Shown: positions 17,645-26,854, counted from the first letter of the stretch. The stretch is DNA of 64,000 nucleotides from Oscillospiraceae bacterium (GCA_017847835.1 JAGASH010000009.1:99282-163281); one strand, 5' to 3'. Notes: generated from the sequence alone by a model not told the origin. Translations and numbers: made by a program.

Positions 17645-18922
17645 TTATTCCTCGTCGTCTTTCCCGCAAAGCGTATAAACCGTGTCGAGCGAATACTGCC
17701 GCGCAACATCGCGTATTCTGTCCGATGTAACCGACTCCAGCGTTTCCATAAACTCCTCGGGTGACAGGATTTTTTCGTTTGCAAGCATTGTCAGATACCA
17801 TTGCAAAAGACCTGCCGCGCTGTCATAAATCGCTTTGTATTGCGTCCTCAGCTCCAGCTTTGCCGACAGGATTTCTTCATCGGTCACGCCGTTTTCGCAG
17901 ATATCCCGCAGCTCCTTCAATATCGCTTCCTCGGTACGTTTTTTGTTTTTCGGTTCAATTCCCGCATAGCAGACAAGCGCGCGTTTGCTTCTGTCCGTAA
18001 ACGATGCGCAGTAATAGCAAAGCGACTGCTTTTCGCGGATATTTGTGAAAAAGCGAGAGGTTGTCATTCCTCCGAGAATTCTCGCGAGAAGGAAATTTGC
18101 CTCTAAGTCCTTGATTTCGGGAGCTTTGAAATACATTCGCAGAATAGCCTGCTGCATATCAAACCTGTCCTCGGCATACGCGGGCTTTTCTTTCAGCGCA
18201 GACGGCTTGCAGCCAAGCTCGGTTATCGTGCAGCTTCGGTTTATCGCGGAAAACTCCCGCGCGAAAATTTCCTCGGTTTCTTTGAAATCTGAGCAGCCCG
18301 CCGCGAAAATTTCAACGCGAGCCGTTTCCAGAATTTTTCTGTATGCCTCAAAAGCGGATTTTGCCGTGACCTTCAGCGCGTCCTCGCGCGACCCCGTCGG
18401 CGGAAGCTCGTCTGCCTCGCCGATATAAGCCGTTTGCGCGGCTCTGTAAGCGGCATAGCGCGACTTGTCGTTGATTACGCTGTCAATGGAGTCGATAAGC
18501 TCCGCGCGCATCATCTCGGTGACTTTCTCGTCAAACGCGCCGTTTTCGGCTTTCGGACGAAACAGACACTCGCACATAAGCTGCGCCAGCTCACGCTCCA
18601 GCTTCTCACCCGAAAGCGCGTATCGGTCGTCAAGAGCTGAGCCCACAATTTCCGTGCAGCGCATATTCCAGCGTGATGAGGTCGCTGTTGAAATCGAAGC
18701 GTCGTACAGGTCAAGCAGCGCCGCAGAAAGCTTGCTGTAATCGGGATAAAGCGCGCAGCACTCCGAGAGCGCATAAGCCGCAAGCGCGCAGTCCGCACGC
18801 GAAAGCGCTTCAAACTCCGTGAAAAGCGAAACGTTTATTCTGTTTGCCTTAAAGCGACGGTCGGTTATTCTATTGAAAAACACACCGTCCGCTATTTGCT
18901 TTCGTTCAAAAATATCAATCAA
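17645..18922 (-). CDS. yfmF: M16 peptidase-like protein, YfmF-type
   Basis: The 425-residue protein has the M16 fold but lacks an HxxEH motif, as expected of the structural partner of YfmH. FKANRINVSLF near residue 25 and LLDLYDASIS near residue 68 match the YfmF N-terminal region. The start is a TTG (18920-18922) with GGGAG directly before it, so initiation may be weak. A TATAAT-like box on the same strand lies at about 18955-18962. Confidence 0.85.
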   Translation of the reverse strand: MIDIFERKQIADGVFFNRITDRRFKANRINVSLFTEFEALSRADCALAAYALSECCALYPDYSKLSAALLDLYDASISTATSSRWNMRCTEIVGSALDDRYALSGEKLERELAQLMCECLFRPKAENGAFDEKVTEMMRAELIDSIDSVINDKSRYAAYRAAQTAYIGEADELPPTGSREDALKVTAKSAFEAYRKILETARVEIFAAGCSDFKETEEIFAREFSAINRSCTITELGCKPSALKEKPAYAEDRFDMQQAILRMYFKAPEIKDLEANFLLARILGGMTTSRFFTNIREKQSLCYYCASFTDRSKRALVCYAGIEPKNKKRTEEAILKELRDICENGVTDEEILSAKLELRTQYKAIYDSAAGLLQWYLTMLANEKILSPEEFMETLESVTSDRIRDVARQYSLDTVYTLCGKDDEE

Positions 18923-19007
18923 CTCCCGAACAAACTGAATTTATCTATACTATATTATTATAACACATTCTTTCGCGGATTTCCATATATTTTTTGTGAA
19001 AAAAGGC

Positions 19008-19133
19008 AAAAAAACGGGGTTCTTCAGAAAGAACCCTTAAATCAAATGATAAAATTATGTGTAGAACAAAAGAAAGGAGACAACTAAACAAACAAATGAC
19101 ATGGAAGTTTATCACAACCAAAATCTTTTGTTT
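19008..19133 (-). ncRNA. Candidate small RNA
   Basis: A near-consensus minus-strand promoter (19140-19168) predicts a transcript starting near 19133. It ends about 125 nt later at a terminator with stem GGGTTCTT/AAGAACCC (19017-19036) followed on that strand by CGTTTTTTTG. The AU-rich body has no ORF with a plausible RBS. The only one is a 15-codon hydrophobic frame (MSFVCLV...) without Shine-Dalgarno. It is not 6S, SRP or tmRNA by length or sequence. The strand and both ends are inferred. Confidence 0.55.
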
Positions 19134-19139
19134 GATTAA

Positions 19140-19168
19140 ATTATACAGCACAACGTGATAAAAGTCAA
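19140..19168 (-). promoter_or_regulatory. sigma-A promoter of the candidate sRNA
   Basis: TTGACT (19163-19168), exactly 17 bp, TATAAT (19140-19145) on the minus strand. It lies too far from, and is terminated before, yfmF. Confidence 0.7.
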
Positions 19169-19261
19169 TAGATTTTTGGTATTTTGAACAAAATTCAACA
19201 AATCTTACAAATTCCCTCGCTATTATTAAACAAATTGCCCACAAATATTGCCAATTTTTAC

Positions 19262-19275
19262 TGAAAACGTTTTCA
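19262..19275. promoter_or_regulatory. cre-like palindrome (CcpA/LacI-family operator)
   Basis: TGAAAACGTTTTCA is a perfect 14-bp palindrome with central CG and fits the Firmicute cre consensus. It lies 88 bp upstream of the rplU -35 box and about 95 bp upstream of the sRNA promoter. Which gene it controls, if any, is unclear. Confidence 0.5.
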
Positions 19276-19362
19276 CTAGCGCAGGAAAATGCCTTTTTAT
19301 GGAAATATCTCGGAAAACGGCAACGCTTTGAGGAAAAATGTGAAAAAAATCTGCGAAAAGGC

Positions 19363-19391
19363 TTGACAAAACAATTTGCGTGTGGTATAAT
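19363..19391 (+). promoter_or_regulatory. sigma-A promoter of rplU operon
   Basis: TTGACA (19363-19368), 17-bp spacer with TGTGG before TATAAT (19386-19391). Confidence 0.9.
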
Positions 19392-19395
19392 AATT

Positions 19396-19466
19396 AAGCC
19401 GCTTGTGCAGGGTTATTTAAAAAAGCAATTCGGCTTTACCCTTTCACAGCGAGTTCTTAAAAAAGA
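19396..19466 (+). ncRNA. Ribosomal protein L21 leader
   Basis: The 5' UTR carries the elements of the Firmicute L21 leader: GCCGCTTGTGCAGGGT at its 5' side, an AAGC/GCTT hairpin, and ACCCTTTCACAGCGAG at its 3' side. CAGGGT pairs with ACCCT and CTTGTG with CACAG. It probably mediates autogenous control by L21. Confidence 0.8.
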
Positions 19467-19476
19467 GGTATGAAAT

Positions 19477-19782
19477 ATGTACGCAGTAATCGAAACAGGC
19501 GGAAAGCAGTATCAGGTTAAAGAGGGCGACACCATCTTTATCGAGAAGCTGGACGCAGAGGGCGAAATCACCTTCGACAAGGTTGTTATGGTTGGCGGAG
19601 AAGGCTCCGTAAAGGTTGGCGCTCCCTATGTTGACGGCGCTTCCGTAAAGGCAAAGCTCGTGAAGAACGGCAAGGCAAAGAAAATCACCGTTTTCACCTA
19701 CAAGCCCAAGAAGCACATCAAGAAAAAGCAGGGCCACAGACAGCCGTACAGCCAGGTTCAGATTGAGGCTATCAACGCGTAA
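19477..19782 (+). CDS. rplU: 50S ribosomal protein L21
   Basis: The 101-residue protein has the complete L21 sequence, from [14 protein letters not shown] to the basic C-terminus with [19 protein letters not shown] precedes the ATG. Its stop overlaps the start of prp by one base. Confidence 0.99.
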   Translation: MYAVIETGGKQYQVKEGDTIFIEKLDAEGEITFDKVVMVGGEGSVKVGAPYVDGASVKAKLVKNGKAKKITVFTYKPKKHIKKKQGHRQPYSQVQIEAINA

Positions 19783-20108
19783 TGCTGAAATGTGTGTTCT
19801 ATAAGAACGACGGGAGCTTTTCGGGCTTTCGGATAAGCGGTCACGCGGGCTATGAAACCGAGAACGGCGACGTGGTTTGCGCGGCGGTGAGTTCGGCGAC
19901 GATGCTTGTCTGCAACACGATAACCGATTATTTCAAGGTAAAGGCTGATGTCGAGGTTCTCGAAAACCAAATCACGCTTTTGCTGAAGGAAAAGAACAAG
20001 TCCGCAGAGCAGCTTCTGGAGTCGTTTTATACGCACATTGAAATGATAGCGCAAGATTACAAAAAGGTTAAAATCGAAATCAAGTCGGGAGGAAAAGAAA
20101 ATGATTAA
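19782..20108 (+). CDS. prp: Ribosomal-processing cysteine protease Prp
   Basis: Prp removes the N-terminal extension of L27 in Firmicutes that lack the short L27. The catalytic pair is visible as His21 (SGHAG) and Cys33 (DVVCAAVS). At 108 residues it is full length, and it sits in its canonical place between rplU and rpmA, overlapping rpmA by 8 bp. Confidence 0.96.
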   Translation: MLKCVFYKNDGSFSGFRISGHAGYETENGDVVCAAVSSATMLVCNTITDYFKVKADVEVLENQITLLLKEKNKSAEQLLESFYTHIEMIAQDYKKVKIEIKSGGKEND

Positions 20109-20385
20109 AATCAGTTTACAGTATTTCGCTCATAAAAAGGGAATGGGTTCGACCAAGAACGGCCGCGACTCCGAGTCCAAAAGACTTGGCGTAAAGCGCG
20201 CTGACGGTCAGTTCGTGCCTGCGGGAAATATTCTTGTCAGACAGCGCGGCACTCATATTCACCCCGGAAACAACGTTGGCAAGGGTTCTGACGATACCCT
20301 TTACGCTCTCATTGACGGCACCGTTAAGTTCGAGCGCGTTGGCCGCGACAGAAAACAGGTAAGCGTTTACGCCGAGGCTGAATAA
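20101..20385 (+). CDS. rpmA: 50S ribosomal protein L27, extended N-terminus
   Basis: L27 supports the peptidyl-transferase centre with its mature N-terminus. The 94-residue precursor starts [29 protein letters not shown] fits the Prp cleavage site, so maturation should expose AHKKG. The upstream prp gene confirms this processing route. A terminator follows. Confidence 0.98.
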   Translation: MIKISLQYFAHKKGMGSTKNGRDSESKRLGVKRADGQFVPAGNILVRQRGTHIHPGNNVGKGSDDTLYALIDGTVKFERVGRDRKQVSVYAEAE

Positions 20386-20407
20386 TTGAACCTTCGATGA
20401 GTACAAA

Positions 20408-20437
20408 AAGCCGGATAGTCTTTATCCGGCTTATTTC
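20408..20437 (+). terminator. Terminator after rpmA
   Basis: AAGCCGGATA/TATCCGGCTT stem followed by ATTTCT, a weak U-tract. Confidence 0.75.
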
Positions 20438-20502
20438 TCGTTATAGCGGTGTTGGAATAGACCGAAAAATTTCGGTTAAAGTATAGAAAAAGGAGGCGCG
20501 CT

Positions 20503-21777
20503 ATGTTCGCGGATAAGGTTAATATTTCTATAAAGGCAGGCGACGGCGGAAACGGCGCGGTGTCCTTTCACAGAGAAAAATACGTTGCGGCGGGCGGCCC
20601 CGACGGCGGTGACGGAGGAAAAGGCTCGGACATCGTTTTTGTCGCGGACGACAGCCTGTCAACGCTTATTGATTTCCGCTACAAGAAAAAATATATCGCT
20701 CCGAACGGTGAACCCGGCGGTGCAAAACGCTGCTCGGGAAAGTCGATGGAGCCGACCGTTATCAGAGTGCCGAGAGGAACTGTCGTAAAGGACGCGAAAA
20801 CCGGCAGAATTATGGCGGATATCTCCGGCGACGAGCCCGTTGTTATCGCGCGCGGAGGAAAAGGCGGCTGGGGTAATATGCACTTCGCAACTCCCACTCG
20901 GCAAATTCCCCGTTTCTCGAAACCGGGTTTTCCGGGAGAGAAATTTGAGGTTACGCTGGAGCTGAAACTGCTCGCGGACGTTGGTCTTGTGGGATTTCCG
21001 AATGTCGGTAAGTCCACGTTAATCAGCGTTGTGAGCGCCGCGAAACCCAAAATCGCAAACTACCACTTCACCACGCTCTCACCCGTTCTCGGAGTGGTAA
21101 AACGCGGTGAAAAATCCTTTGTTATGGCGGATATTCCGGGGCTTATCGAGGGCGCTTCGGAGGGCGCGGGGCTTGGTCACGAGTTTTTGCGGCACGTTGA
21201 ACGCTGCCGTCTGATAATCCACGTCGTTGACGTTTCGGGTATCGAGGGTCGCGACCCTATCAAGGATTACGAAAAAATTAACGCAGAGCTTGCGAATTTC
21301 TCGGAGGATTTGTCCGAGCTGCCGCAGATTGTCGCAGCGAACAAGTGCGACCTTGCCGATGAGGAGCAAATCACGCGATTTGAGGAATATATCGCGGGGA
21401 AAGGTCTGAAGCTGTTCAAGATTTCGGCTGCAACAACCGAGGGGACGGCTGAGCTTATGGACGAGGCTTGCGCGGAACTCGACAAGCTGCCGCCCGTAAA
21501 ACGCTTCGAGCCTACTCCCCTTTCGCTCGCAGAGCTGGAGCAGATTGCCGAGGAAAAGCGCTCGTTCAGCATCACAAACGAGGACGGCGTGTTTATCGTC
21601 ACGGCAGACTGGCTTGCGCCGATTTTGTACAACTGCAATATGGAGGACTACGAGAGCCTGCAATATTTCCAGCGAGTTCTCCGTCAGAGCGGCATTATAG
21701 ACGAGCTTGAACGTATGGGAATTGAAGAGGACGACGTGGTTTCCATTTACGATTTTGAGTTTAATTATGTCAGATAA
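20503..21777 (+). CDS. obgE: Obg-family GTPase
   Basis: Obg is an essential GTPase in 50S assembly and stress signalling. The glycine-rich Obg domain occupies about residues 1-158 (GDGGNGAVSF, GGDGGKGSD). The G domain follows (G1 GFPNVGKST, G3 DIPGLIEGA, G4 NKCD). A C-terminal OCT domain lies at about 345-424. AAAGGAGG precedes the ATG. Confidence 0.98.
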   Translation: MFADKVNISIKAGDGGNGAVSFHREKYVAAGGPDGGDGGKGSDIVFVADDSLSTLIDFRYKKKYIAPNGEPGGAKRCSGKSMEPTVIRVPRGTVVKDAKTGRIMADISGDEPVVIARGGKGGWGNMHFATPTRQIPRFSKPGFPGEKFEVTLELKLLADVGLVGFPNVGKSTLISVVSAAKPKIANYHFTTLSPVLGVVKRGEKSFVMADIPGLIEGASEGAGLGHEFLRHVERCRLIIHVVDVSGIEGRDPIKDYEKINAELANFSEDLSELPQIVAANKCDLADEEQITRFEEYIAGKGLKLFKISAATTEGTAELMDEACAELDKLPPVKRFEPTPLSLAELEQIAEEKRSFSITNEDGVFIVTADWLAPILYNCNMEDYESLQYFQRVLRQSGIIDELERMGIEEDDVVSIYDFEFNYVR

Positions 21778-21852
21778 ATAAAAAAAGAAAAACTTACCGG
21801 ACTGACGAGAAATCACAGGTCCACTTCCGAGCGGGATTTCGGGAGGTTTTGT

Positions 21853-22548
21853 ATGAGTTCAATCAGCATTATTTTCAACAATCTCGACCGTCCGACAGCG
21901 GGCAGCGAGGAAACAGCGCAGAAAGTTCTTTCGCTTTGCGGGAACATTTCGCCGAAAAACGCGCTGTTCATCGGCGACGAATACTTTACACCGACGCTTA
22001 TCAAAAAGCAAACGGGTGCGGAAATTTCCGCGTGCTTTTTTGAGCAGTTTCGTGCGGAGCGCGCCGCTGCAAAAGGTTTTTCATCGCGGGTTGTTATGCC
22101 GTTTGAAATCCCGCAAAGCGAAAACCCACGGGATTTCATCTGGTACAACGGAGTTTCTGCTCTCGAAGGCTCAGCGCTTTTGCTGGAGCAGATTTACGAC
22201 AATCTCGAAAAAGGCGGCACAGCGGTTTTCAGAACGCTTTGCTGGCTGATTGAGCCGTCGCCCGATACGAAATGCTACATCGAGCGCCGTTTCGGAAAGC
22301 CCGAGGCTCTGGACGCTGTTCTGCGAAACGCAAAGGAGCAGGGCTTCAAAATCCGCGACTTTTACATTGCCCCGAAAACCGACTGGACTCACGGTCTTTA
22401 CGAGCCGCTGAAAGCTGAAATGCAAAGGCTTGAAGGCGCTTCCGAGGACGGCGAGGAAACCGGCATTTCGGAGCTGAACAAAGAAATGTATATGTTTGAT
22501 TTGCACAGCGAGGAGTACAGCTTTGTCTACTACATTCTTGAAAAGTGA
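21853..22548 (+). CDS. Class I methyltransferase-like protein
   Basis: This 231-residue protein looks like a Rossmann-type SAM methyltransferase. It has a first-strand segment NALFIGDEYFTP, an acidic loop, and a central LLLEQIYDNLEKGGTAVFRT typical of the strand 4/helix D region. The usual GxGxG motif is degenerate (FIGDEYF), so activity is uncertain. GGGAGG is upstream. Its end overlaps the next gene, mrnC, suggesting coupled translation. No substrate can be assigned. Confidence 0.55.
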   Translation: MSSISIIFNNLDRPTAGSEETAQKVLSLCGNISPKNALFIGDEYFTPTLIKKQTGAEISACFFEQFRAERAAAKGFSSRVVMPFEIPQSENPRDFIWYNGVSALEGSALLLEQIYDNLEKGGTAVFRTLCWLIEPSPDTKCYIERRFGKPEALDAVLRNAKEQGFKIRDFYIAPKTDWTHGLYEPLKAEMQRLEGASEDGEETGISELNKEMYMFDLHSEEYSFVYYILEK

Positions 22549-22945
22549 GCCGCTCTCCGAAAAGGAAGCCGCGGCTTATTCGCCGAACGTTCTCGCGTTT
22601 TACGGGGACTCGGTTTATGAAACTCTCGTCCGCGAGAACATCGTCCGCAATCATCAGACAAACGCGGGCAGGCTTCACGAGCTTGCCGTAAAACGTGTTC
22701 GGGCAAGCTTTCAGTCCGAGGCAGTGAATATCGTCGAGCCTCTCCTCACGGAAAAGGAAGCAGATATTCTTCGGCGCGGCAGAAACGCAGGCGGAATTTC
22801 CGTTCCGAAAAGCTCGAACCCTTCCGAATACCGCCGCGCGACCGCTCTCGAAACGCTTTTCGGGTATCTCGCGCTTAGCGGACAAAACGACCGTTTGAGG
22901 GAACTTTTTGACGCAATCAGCAATACGTTTTCCGAAGAAGGTTGA
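22538..22945 (+). CDS. mrnC: Mini-ribonuclease III
   Basis: MrnC matures 23S rRNA in Firmicutes and has the RNase III catalytic domain without a dsRNA-binding domain. Signatures are SPNVLAFYGDSVYETLVRE near the N-terminus, LHELAVKRVRA, ILRRGRNAG and ATALETLFGYLAL with the catalytic acidic residues. The start is uncertain. A TTG at 22538 gives a family-like N-terminus and an 11-bp overlap with the upstream gene, and another TTG lies at 22496. Neither has a good RBS, so coupling is likely. Confidence 0.93.
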   Translation: MKSEPLSEKEAAAYSPNVLAFYGDSVYETLVRENIVRNHQTNAGRLHELAVKRVRASFQSEAVNIVEPLLTEKEADILRRGRNAGGISVPKSSNPSEYRRATALETLFGYLALSGQNDRLRELFDAISNTFSEEG

Positions 22946-22949
22946 GCAA

Positions 22950-23810
22950 ATGAAAAAGAAAATCCGCCGCTGGGCAATCGACATTCTTGTGATGATTTTT
23001 GCGTCCGCGATTTATTCGCTTGGCATTCACATCTTCATCTCGCCGAATGATATCGCGCCGGGCGGTGTTACGGGAATTGCAATTATTCTCACGAATTTCT
23101 GGGGAATAAGCGTCGGCACGCTGATTTCTCTGCTGAATATTCCGCTGATTATCGCGGGATTTATTCTGCTGAACAAAACCACAATGATAAAAACGATGAT
23201 TTCGGTTGCGCTGATAACCGTTTTCACGAATTTAGCCGAGATGTTTGTTCCCGTGTATGACGCTTCCGGCGGAAACGGAGTTGTCGCGGCAATTTTCGGC
23301 GGCGCGGCTATGGGTATCGGTCTGGGGCTCGGCTATAACCGCGAGAGCACCTCGGGCGGCACGGATATCCTCACGAAAATCATCGGTAAATATCACACCG
23401 ATTTCAAGCTTGGAGCAATACAGGCGGTGCTTGACGGGATTGTCGTCGTTATGGGATTTGTGGTGTACAGAAACGTCAACACCGTGCTTTTTGCGGTGAT
23501 TGCGATTTTCGTTCAGTCAAAGCTCACGGACACTATCGTTTACGGCAGTCAGGAAAGCCGGTTTATGCTGATTTTCTCGGAGAACTACAAGATGATTGCC
23601 GAGGAGATTTTGAAACAGAGCAACGGCGTGACATTGTTCAAGGGAGAGGGCGCGTACAGCGGAAGCGAAAGGCAGGTTCTCGCGACGGCTGTTCACAGGA
23701 GCAATTATTCCAAGGTAAAACGCATTGTTAAAACCGCCGACCCGAAAGCGTTTGTCATCACAACCAGCGCAAACGAGGTTTACGGTGAAGGTTTTACAAA
23801 GCTGAATTAG
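22950..23810 (+). CDS. YitT-family membrane protein
   Basis: The 286-residue protein has five or six N-terminal membrane helices (family DUF161) and a cytoplasmic DUF2179 domain with GVTLFKGEGAYSG and NEVYGEGF. Motifs such as NDIAPGGVTGIA and NRESTSGGTDIL are characteristic. Its transport role is not established for the family. I take the ATG at 22950 with GAAGAAGG 5 nt after the mrnC stop rather than an earlier in-frame codon. Confidence 0.93.
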   Translation: MKKKIRRWAIDILVMIFASAIYSLGIHIFISPNDIAPGGVTGIAIILTNFWGISVGTLISLLNIPLIIAGFILLNKTTMIKTMISVALITVFTNLAEMFVPVYDASGGNGVVAAIFGGAAMGIGLGLGYNRESTSGGTDILTKIIGKYHTDFKLGAIQAVLDGIVVVMGFVVYRNVNTVLFAVIAIFVQSKLTDTIVYGSQESRFMLIFSENYKMIAEEILKQSNGVTLFKGEGAYSGSERQVLATAVHRSNYSKVKRIVKTADPKAFVITTSANEVYGEGFTKLN

Positions 23811-23843
23811 TTCATATTACAATTTTATAAAAGGAGAAATTTT

Positions 23844-24596
23844 ATGTCGGGACATTCAAAATGGAGCACAATCAAGCGTAAAAAGGGCGAAAAGGACGGC
23901 GCAAGAGCAAAGGTTTTCACGAAGATAAGCCGTGAAATTCTCGTTTGCGTTAAGGAAACGGGCAGCGCAGACCCCGCGAATAACTCAAAGCTTGCGACGC
24001 TTGTTCAAAAGGCAAAGTCCAACAATATCCCCAACGACAACATCGACAGACTGCTCAAAAAAGCAGCGGGCGGCGGTGAAAAGAACGACTACGAAAACTG
24101 CGTTTACGAGGGCTATGGTCCCGGCGGAGTTGCCGTAATCGTGGACTGCCTCACCGATAACAGAAACCGTACCGCGGGCGAAATCCGTCACTATTTCGAC
24201 AAGTTCGGCGGTAATATGGGTACATCGGGCTGCGTTTCGTTTATGTTCTCGCTGAAGGGTGTTATCGTTCTCAACAACGAGGACGGCGACATCGACGAGG
24301 ACAAGGCTATGGAGGATATCCTCGAAAGCGGCGCGGACGACTTCTCTTTCGAGGACGGTGTTGTGGAAATCTCAACCGACCCGTCAACCGTGGGAGCTGT
24401 TGCCGAGGAGCTTACAAAGCGCGGATATCAGGTAATCTCCGCTGAGGCGGCACAGGTTCCTTCTACTTATACAACGCTCACCGATGAAGACCAGCTCAAA
24501 AAAATGGGACTGCTTCTGGAAACGCTCGACGATAACGACGACGTTCAGAATGTATGGCACAACTGGGACGAGCCCGAAAGCAGCGACGAGGATTAA
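23844..24596 (+). CDS. yebC: YebC/PmpR-family regulator
   Basis: The 250-residue protein matches YebC throughout (MSGHSKWSTIKRKK, FTKISREI, GGEKNDYENCVYEGYGPGGVAV). Members were annotated as transcriptional regulators. Some are now linked to relief of ribosome stalling at proline runs. A strong terminator follows. Confidence 0.97.
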   Translation: MSGHSKWSTIKRKKGEKDGARAKVFTKISREILVCVKETGSADPANNSKLATLVQKAKSNNIPNDNIDRLLKKAAGGGEKNDYENCVYEGYGPGGVAVIVDCLTDNRNRTAGEIRHYFDKFGGNMGTSGCVSFMFSLKGVIVLNNEDGDIDEDKAMEDILESGADDFSFEDGVVEISTDPSTVGAVAEELTKRGYQVISAEAAQVPSTYTTLTDEDQLKKMGLLLETLDDNDDVQNVWHNWDEPESSDED

Positions 24597-24612
24597 TTCC
24601 CGCAAATACAGA

Positions 24613-24646
24613 AAACCCACGGAAAAGCTCCGTGGGTTTGTTTTTT
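24613..24646. terminator. Terminator after yebC
   Basis: AAACCCACGG/CCGTGGGTTT stem, then GTTTTTT. It lies between convergent genes. Confidence 0.88.
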
Positions 24647-25626
24647 CAGATAAGCTCGATTGACACAAGCTGAGCTTCAATTCGCGGATAATACTGAGTG
24701 CTGGACATATACTTCACGTTGTCTACCACAACCTTGCATTTCAGGTATTCGTTGCCCTCGGGTATTCCGAAATCGGACAGCTTCGGGTTGTCATAGATGT
24801 TTCCGAAGTGAATACTTCCGTATTCGTTGCACCAGACAAGATTAAGGTCGGCGCCGGTCATCGGCTTGTGGCAAATTCCCTTTTCGCTGTCTATGGAGTA
24901 GCTCACAACGGGAAGCTCTCCCTCGGTCGGAATAAACACAACATCACCGATACCCGCAAAATTCGAGCCGCCCTCTGTTCTGAGATTTATGTATCCCGTG
25001 AGTTCCTTTTCACCGGAAAATTCGCACGAGCCATAGCAGAAATAGCTTTTTGCCGCGTTGAGAATATCGTCCTGCATACGCGCAAAATTCGTTTCGGCAT
25101 AGGTGAGCGTCATTCCGCACATCTTTTCACCGACATTCAATCGTGTGTAGCCCGCGTCACCTGAAAAGGATACATCTCGGAAAGTTATTGAAATATCATC
25201 GTAAACATCGGCATTTTCTATATTTGTACGGAAAACTCCGCTCGGCTCCGACGCGTAAATAAAGCCCATACAAAGCACCGACGAGAATGTTTCCTCGTTC
25301 AGCTTTTCAACTCTCGCGTCACCGCCCTCGGGCACGAAAACCTGCTTGATATCGGTTCTGAGAATTGTGTCACCCGCAAGTCCTTTGAGGAAGGTTTCGT
25401 TGGTTACGGGCTCGCTCTTTTCGGGCTCGCTTTCGGACGAACTTTCGGTTGATGAAGAAGACGACGACGAAACCGTTGTCGTTTCGGAAGAACTGCTTTC
25501 GGTTGTCGATGAGCTCGAAGAAGTGCTTTCCACAACGCTTGACGACGTGGATTTCTCCTCCTTTGTACTGCACCCGCAAAGCGCAGCAGCAAGAATTACC
25601 GCAAGAACTGCCTTTGTTTTTTTCAT
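24646..25626 (-). CDS. Lipoprotein with Ser/Glu-rich linker
   Basis: A signal peptide with lipobox ALCGC (Cys about 19) is followed by a roughly 55-residue linker of almost pure Ser, Thr and Glu, which probably spans the cell wall. A roughly 240-residue globular domain follows that I do not recognise. Within it are several Cys residues (CMGF, EKMCGMTL, YFCYGSCEFS). It is monocistronic with its own promoter. Confidence 0.7.
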   Translation of the reverse strand: MKKTKAVLAVILAAALCGCSTKEEKSTSSSVVESTSSSSSTTESSSSETTTVSSSSSSSTESSSESEPEKSEPVTNETFLKGLAGDTILRTDIKQVFVPEGGDARVEKLNEETFSSVLCMGFIYASEPSGVFRTNIENADVYDDISITFRDVSFSGDAGYTRLNVGEKMCGMTLTYAETNFARMQDDILNAAKSYFCYGSCEFSGEKELTGYINLRTEGGSNFAGIGDVVFIPTEGELPVVSYSIDSEKGICHKPMTGADLNLVWCNEYGSIHFGNIYDNPKLSDFGIPEGNEYLKCKVVVDNVKYMSSTQYYPRIEAQLVSIELI

Positions 25627-25669
25627 ATATTTTCCTCCGTTTGCTTTGGATTTTGTCTATTTTTAGTAT

Positions 25670-25698
25670 ATTATATCATCTGACAAGCGAAAAGTCAA
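25670..25698 (-). promoter_or_regulatory. Promoter of the Ser/Glu-rich lipoprotein
   Basis: TTGACT (25693-25698), 17 bp, TATAAT (25670-25675). Confidence 0.8.
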
Positions 25699-25752
25699 GC
25701 GTTTCCGTAAAAGTCAACAAAAAAGTTAGCTAATATTTGTTTAAAAAGTTAC

Positions 25753-25781
25753 TTTACAAAACCGAAAAAATTACTTAAAAT
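25753..25781 (+). promoter_or_regulatory. Promoter of the LacI-family gene
   Basis: TTTACA (25753-25758), 17 bp, TAAAAT (25776-25781). Confidence 0.6.
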
Positions 25782-25819
25782 AGTAATAAGCGATTAAGTA
25801 TAATAAGGGGAATTTGTGA

Positions 25820-26836
25820 ATGATTAAAAAAAGCGTGACAATGAGCGATATCGCAAAGGCAATGAATGTGAGCACCGTTACCGTGTCAAAAGCGCTCGGA
25901 GGAAAAGAGGGCGTGAGCGAGGCTCTTCGCGGGAAAATCAAGCAAAAGGCAATTGAAATGGGATATCGCGTACATACGGGCAGCCGCTCGGGCAAAGACG
26001 GACTTACATATAACATCGGGATAATTGTCGCAAAGCAGTTTATAAGCGAGCCGTCCGCGTTTTACTGGATTATTTACAAGCACCTTGTAGAGCTGCTTCA
26101 GAAGCAGAATTACTACGGTATGCTGGAAGTTGTGGACAACGAAAACGGCGCGCTTGAAATCCCTAATTCCGTGAGCGAAAAAAAGGTTGACGGGCTGATT
26201 GTGCTGGGACAGTTTTCGGACAGCTATGTCGACAAGCTGATGTCGTATTATATCCCCGTGGTGTTGCTGGATTTCTGCGTGGCAAGAGAGGACGCAGACG
26301 CGGTTCTTTCCGACAACTTTTACGGCGCTTTTCAGATCACGACGCATATTATCGCAAACGGTCACCGAAAAATCGCGTTTCTCGGAAACGTCCACGGGCA
26401 GTCATGTATTCAGGACAGATTTCTCGGGTATTACAAGGCGCTGCTGGAAAACGGGATTTCGCTGCGGCAGGAGTGGATTATCCGCAGTCAGAATTCCGAG
26501 GGAGAGGTGCTGAAAAGCTTTGAGCTTCCCGAGGAAATGCCGACGGCTTTTGTTTGTTCATCGGACGAATGTGCGTTTGTTCTGGTAAATCAGCTGAAAA
26601 ACGCAGGATTGAGAGTGCCGCAGGATATTTCGGTTGTCGGATATGACAATCACATCTACTCGACAATGTGCAGCCCTCACCTCACGACAATGGACGTGGA
26701 CGGATTTCGTATGGCAAAGAAAGCAGCGGATATTTTGCTTGGGAAAATACGCGGAAGCGATGACGGAAAGCACGGAAGGACGCTGGTTTCGGGAAAGCTG
26801 ATTGTGCGCGACAGCGTGAGAAATCTGTTCTCGTAA
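25820..26836 (+). CDS. LacI/GalR-family transcriptional regulator
   Basis: A helix-turn-helix at residues about 4-24 (TMSDIAKAMNVSTVTVSKAL) precedes a hinge and a periplasmic-binding-type effector domain (about 60-335). No transporter or sugar enzyme is adjacent, so the effector is unknown. A CcpA role is possible but not shown. A palindrome of the type this family binds lies at 19262-19275. AAGGGGA is the RBS. Confidence 0.93.
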   Translation: MIKKSVTMSDIAKAMNVSTVTVSKALGGKEGVSEALRGKIKQKAIEMGYRVHTGSRSGKDGLTYNIGIIVAKQFISEPSAFYWIIYKHLVELLQKQNYYGMLEVVDNENGALEIPNSVSEKKVDGLIVLGQFSDSYVDKLMSYYIPVVLLDFCVAREDADAVLSDNFYGAFQITTHIIANGHRKIAFLGNVHGQSCIQDRFLGYYKALLENGISLRQEWIIRSQNSEGEVLKSFELPEEMPTAFVCSSDECAFVLVNQLKNAGLRVPQDISVVGYDNHIYSTMCSPHLTTMDVDGFRMAKKAADILLGKIRGSDDGKHGRTLVSGKLIVRDSVRNLFS

Positions 26837-26854
26837 TTATTGATTTATCGCAGA

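Noticed and set aside
19070..19102. 15-codon hydrophobic peptide inside the candidate sRNA
   Set aside because: There is no Shine-Dalgarno before its ATG, so it is kept only as an alternative explanation.
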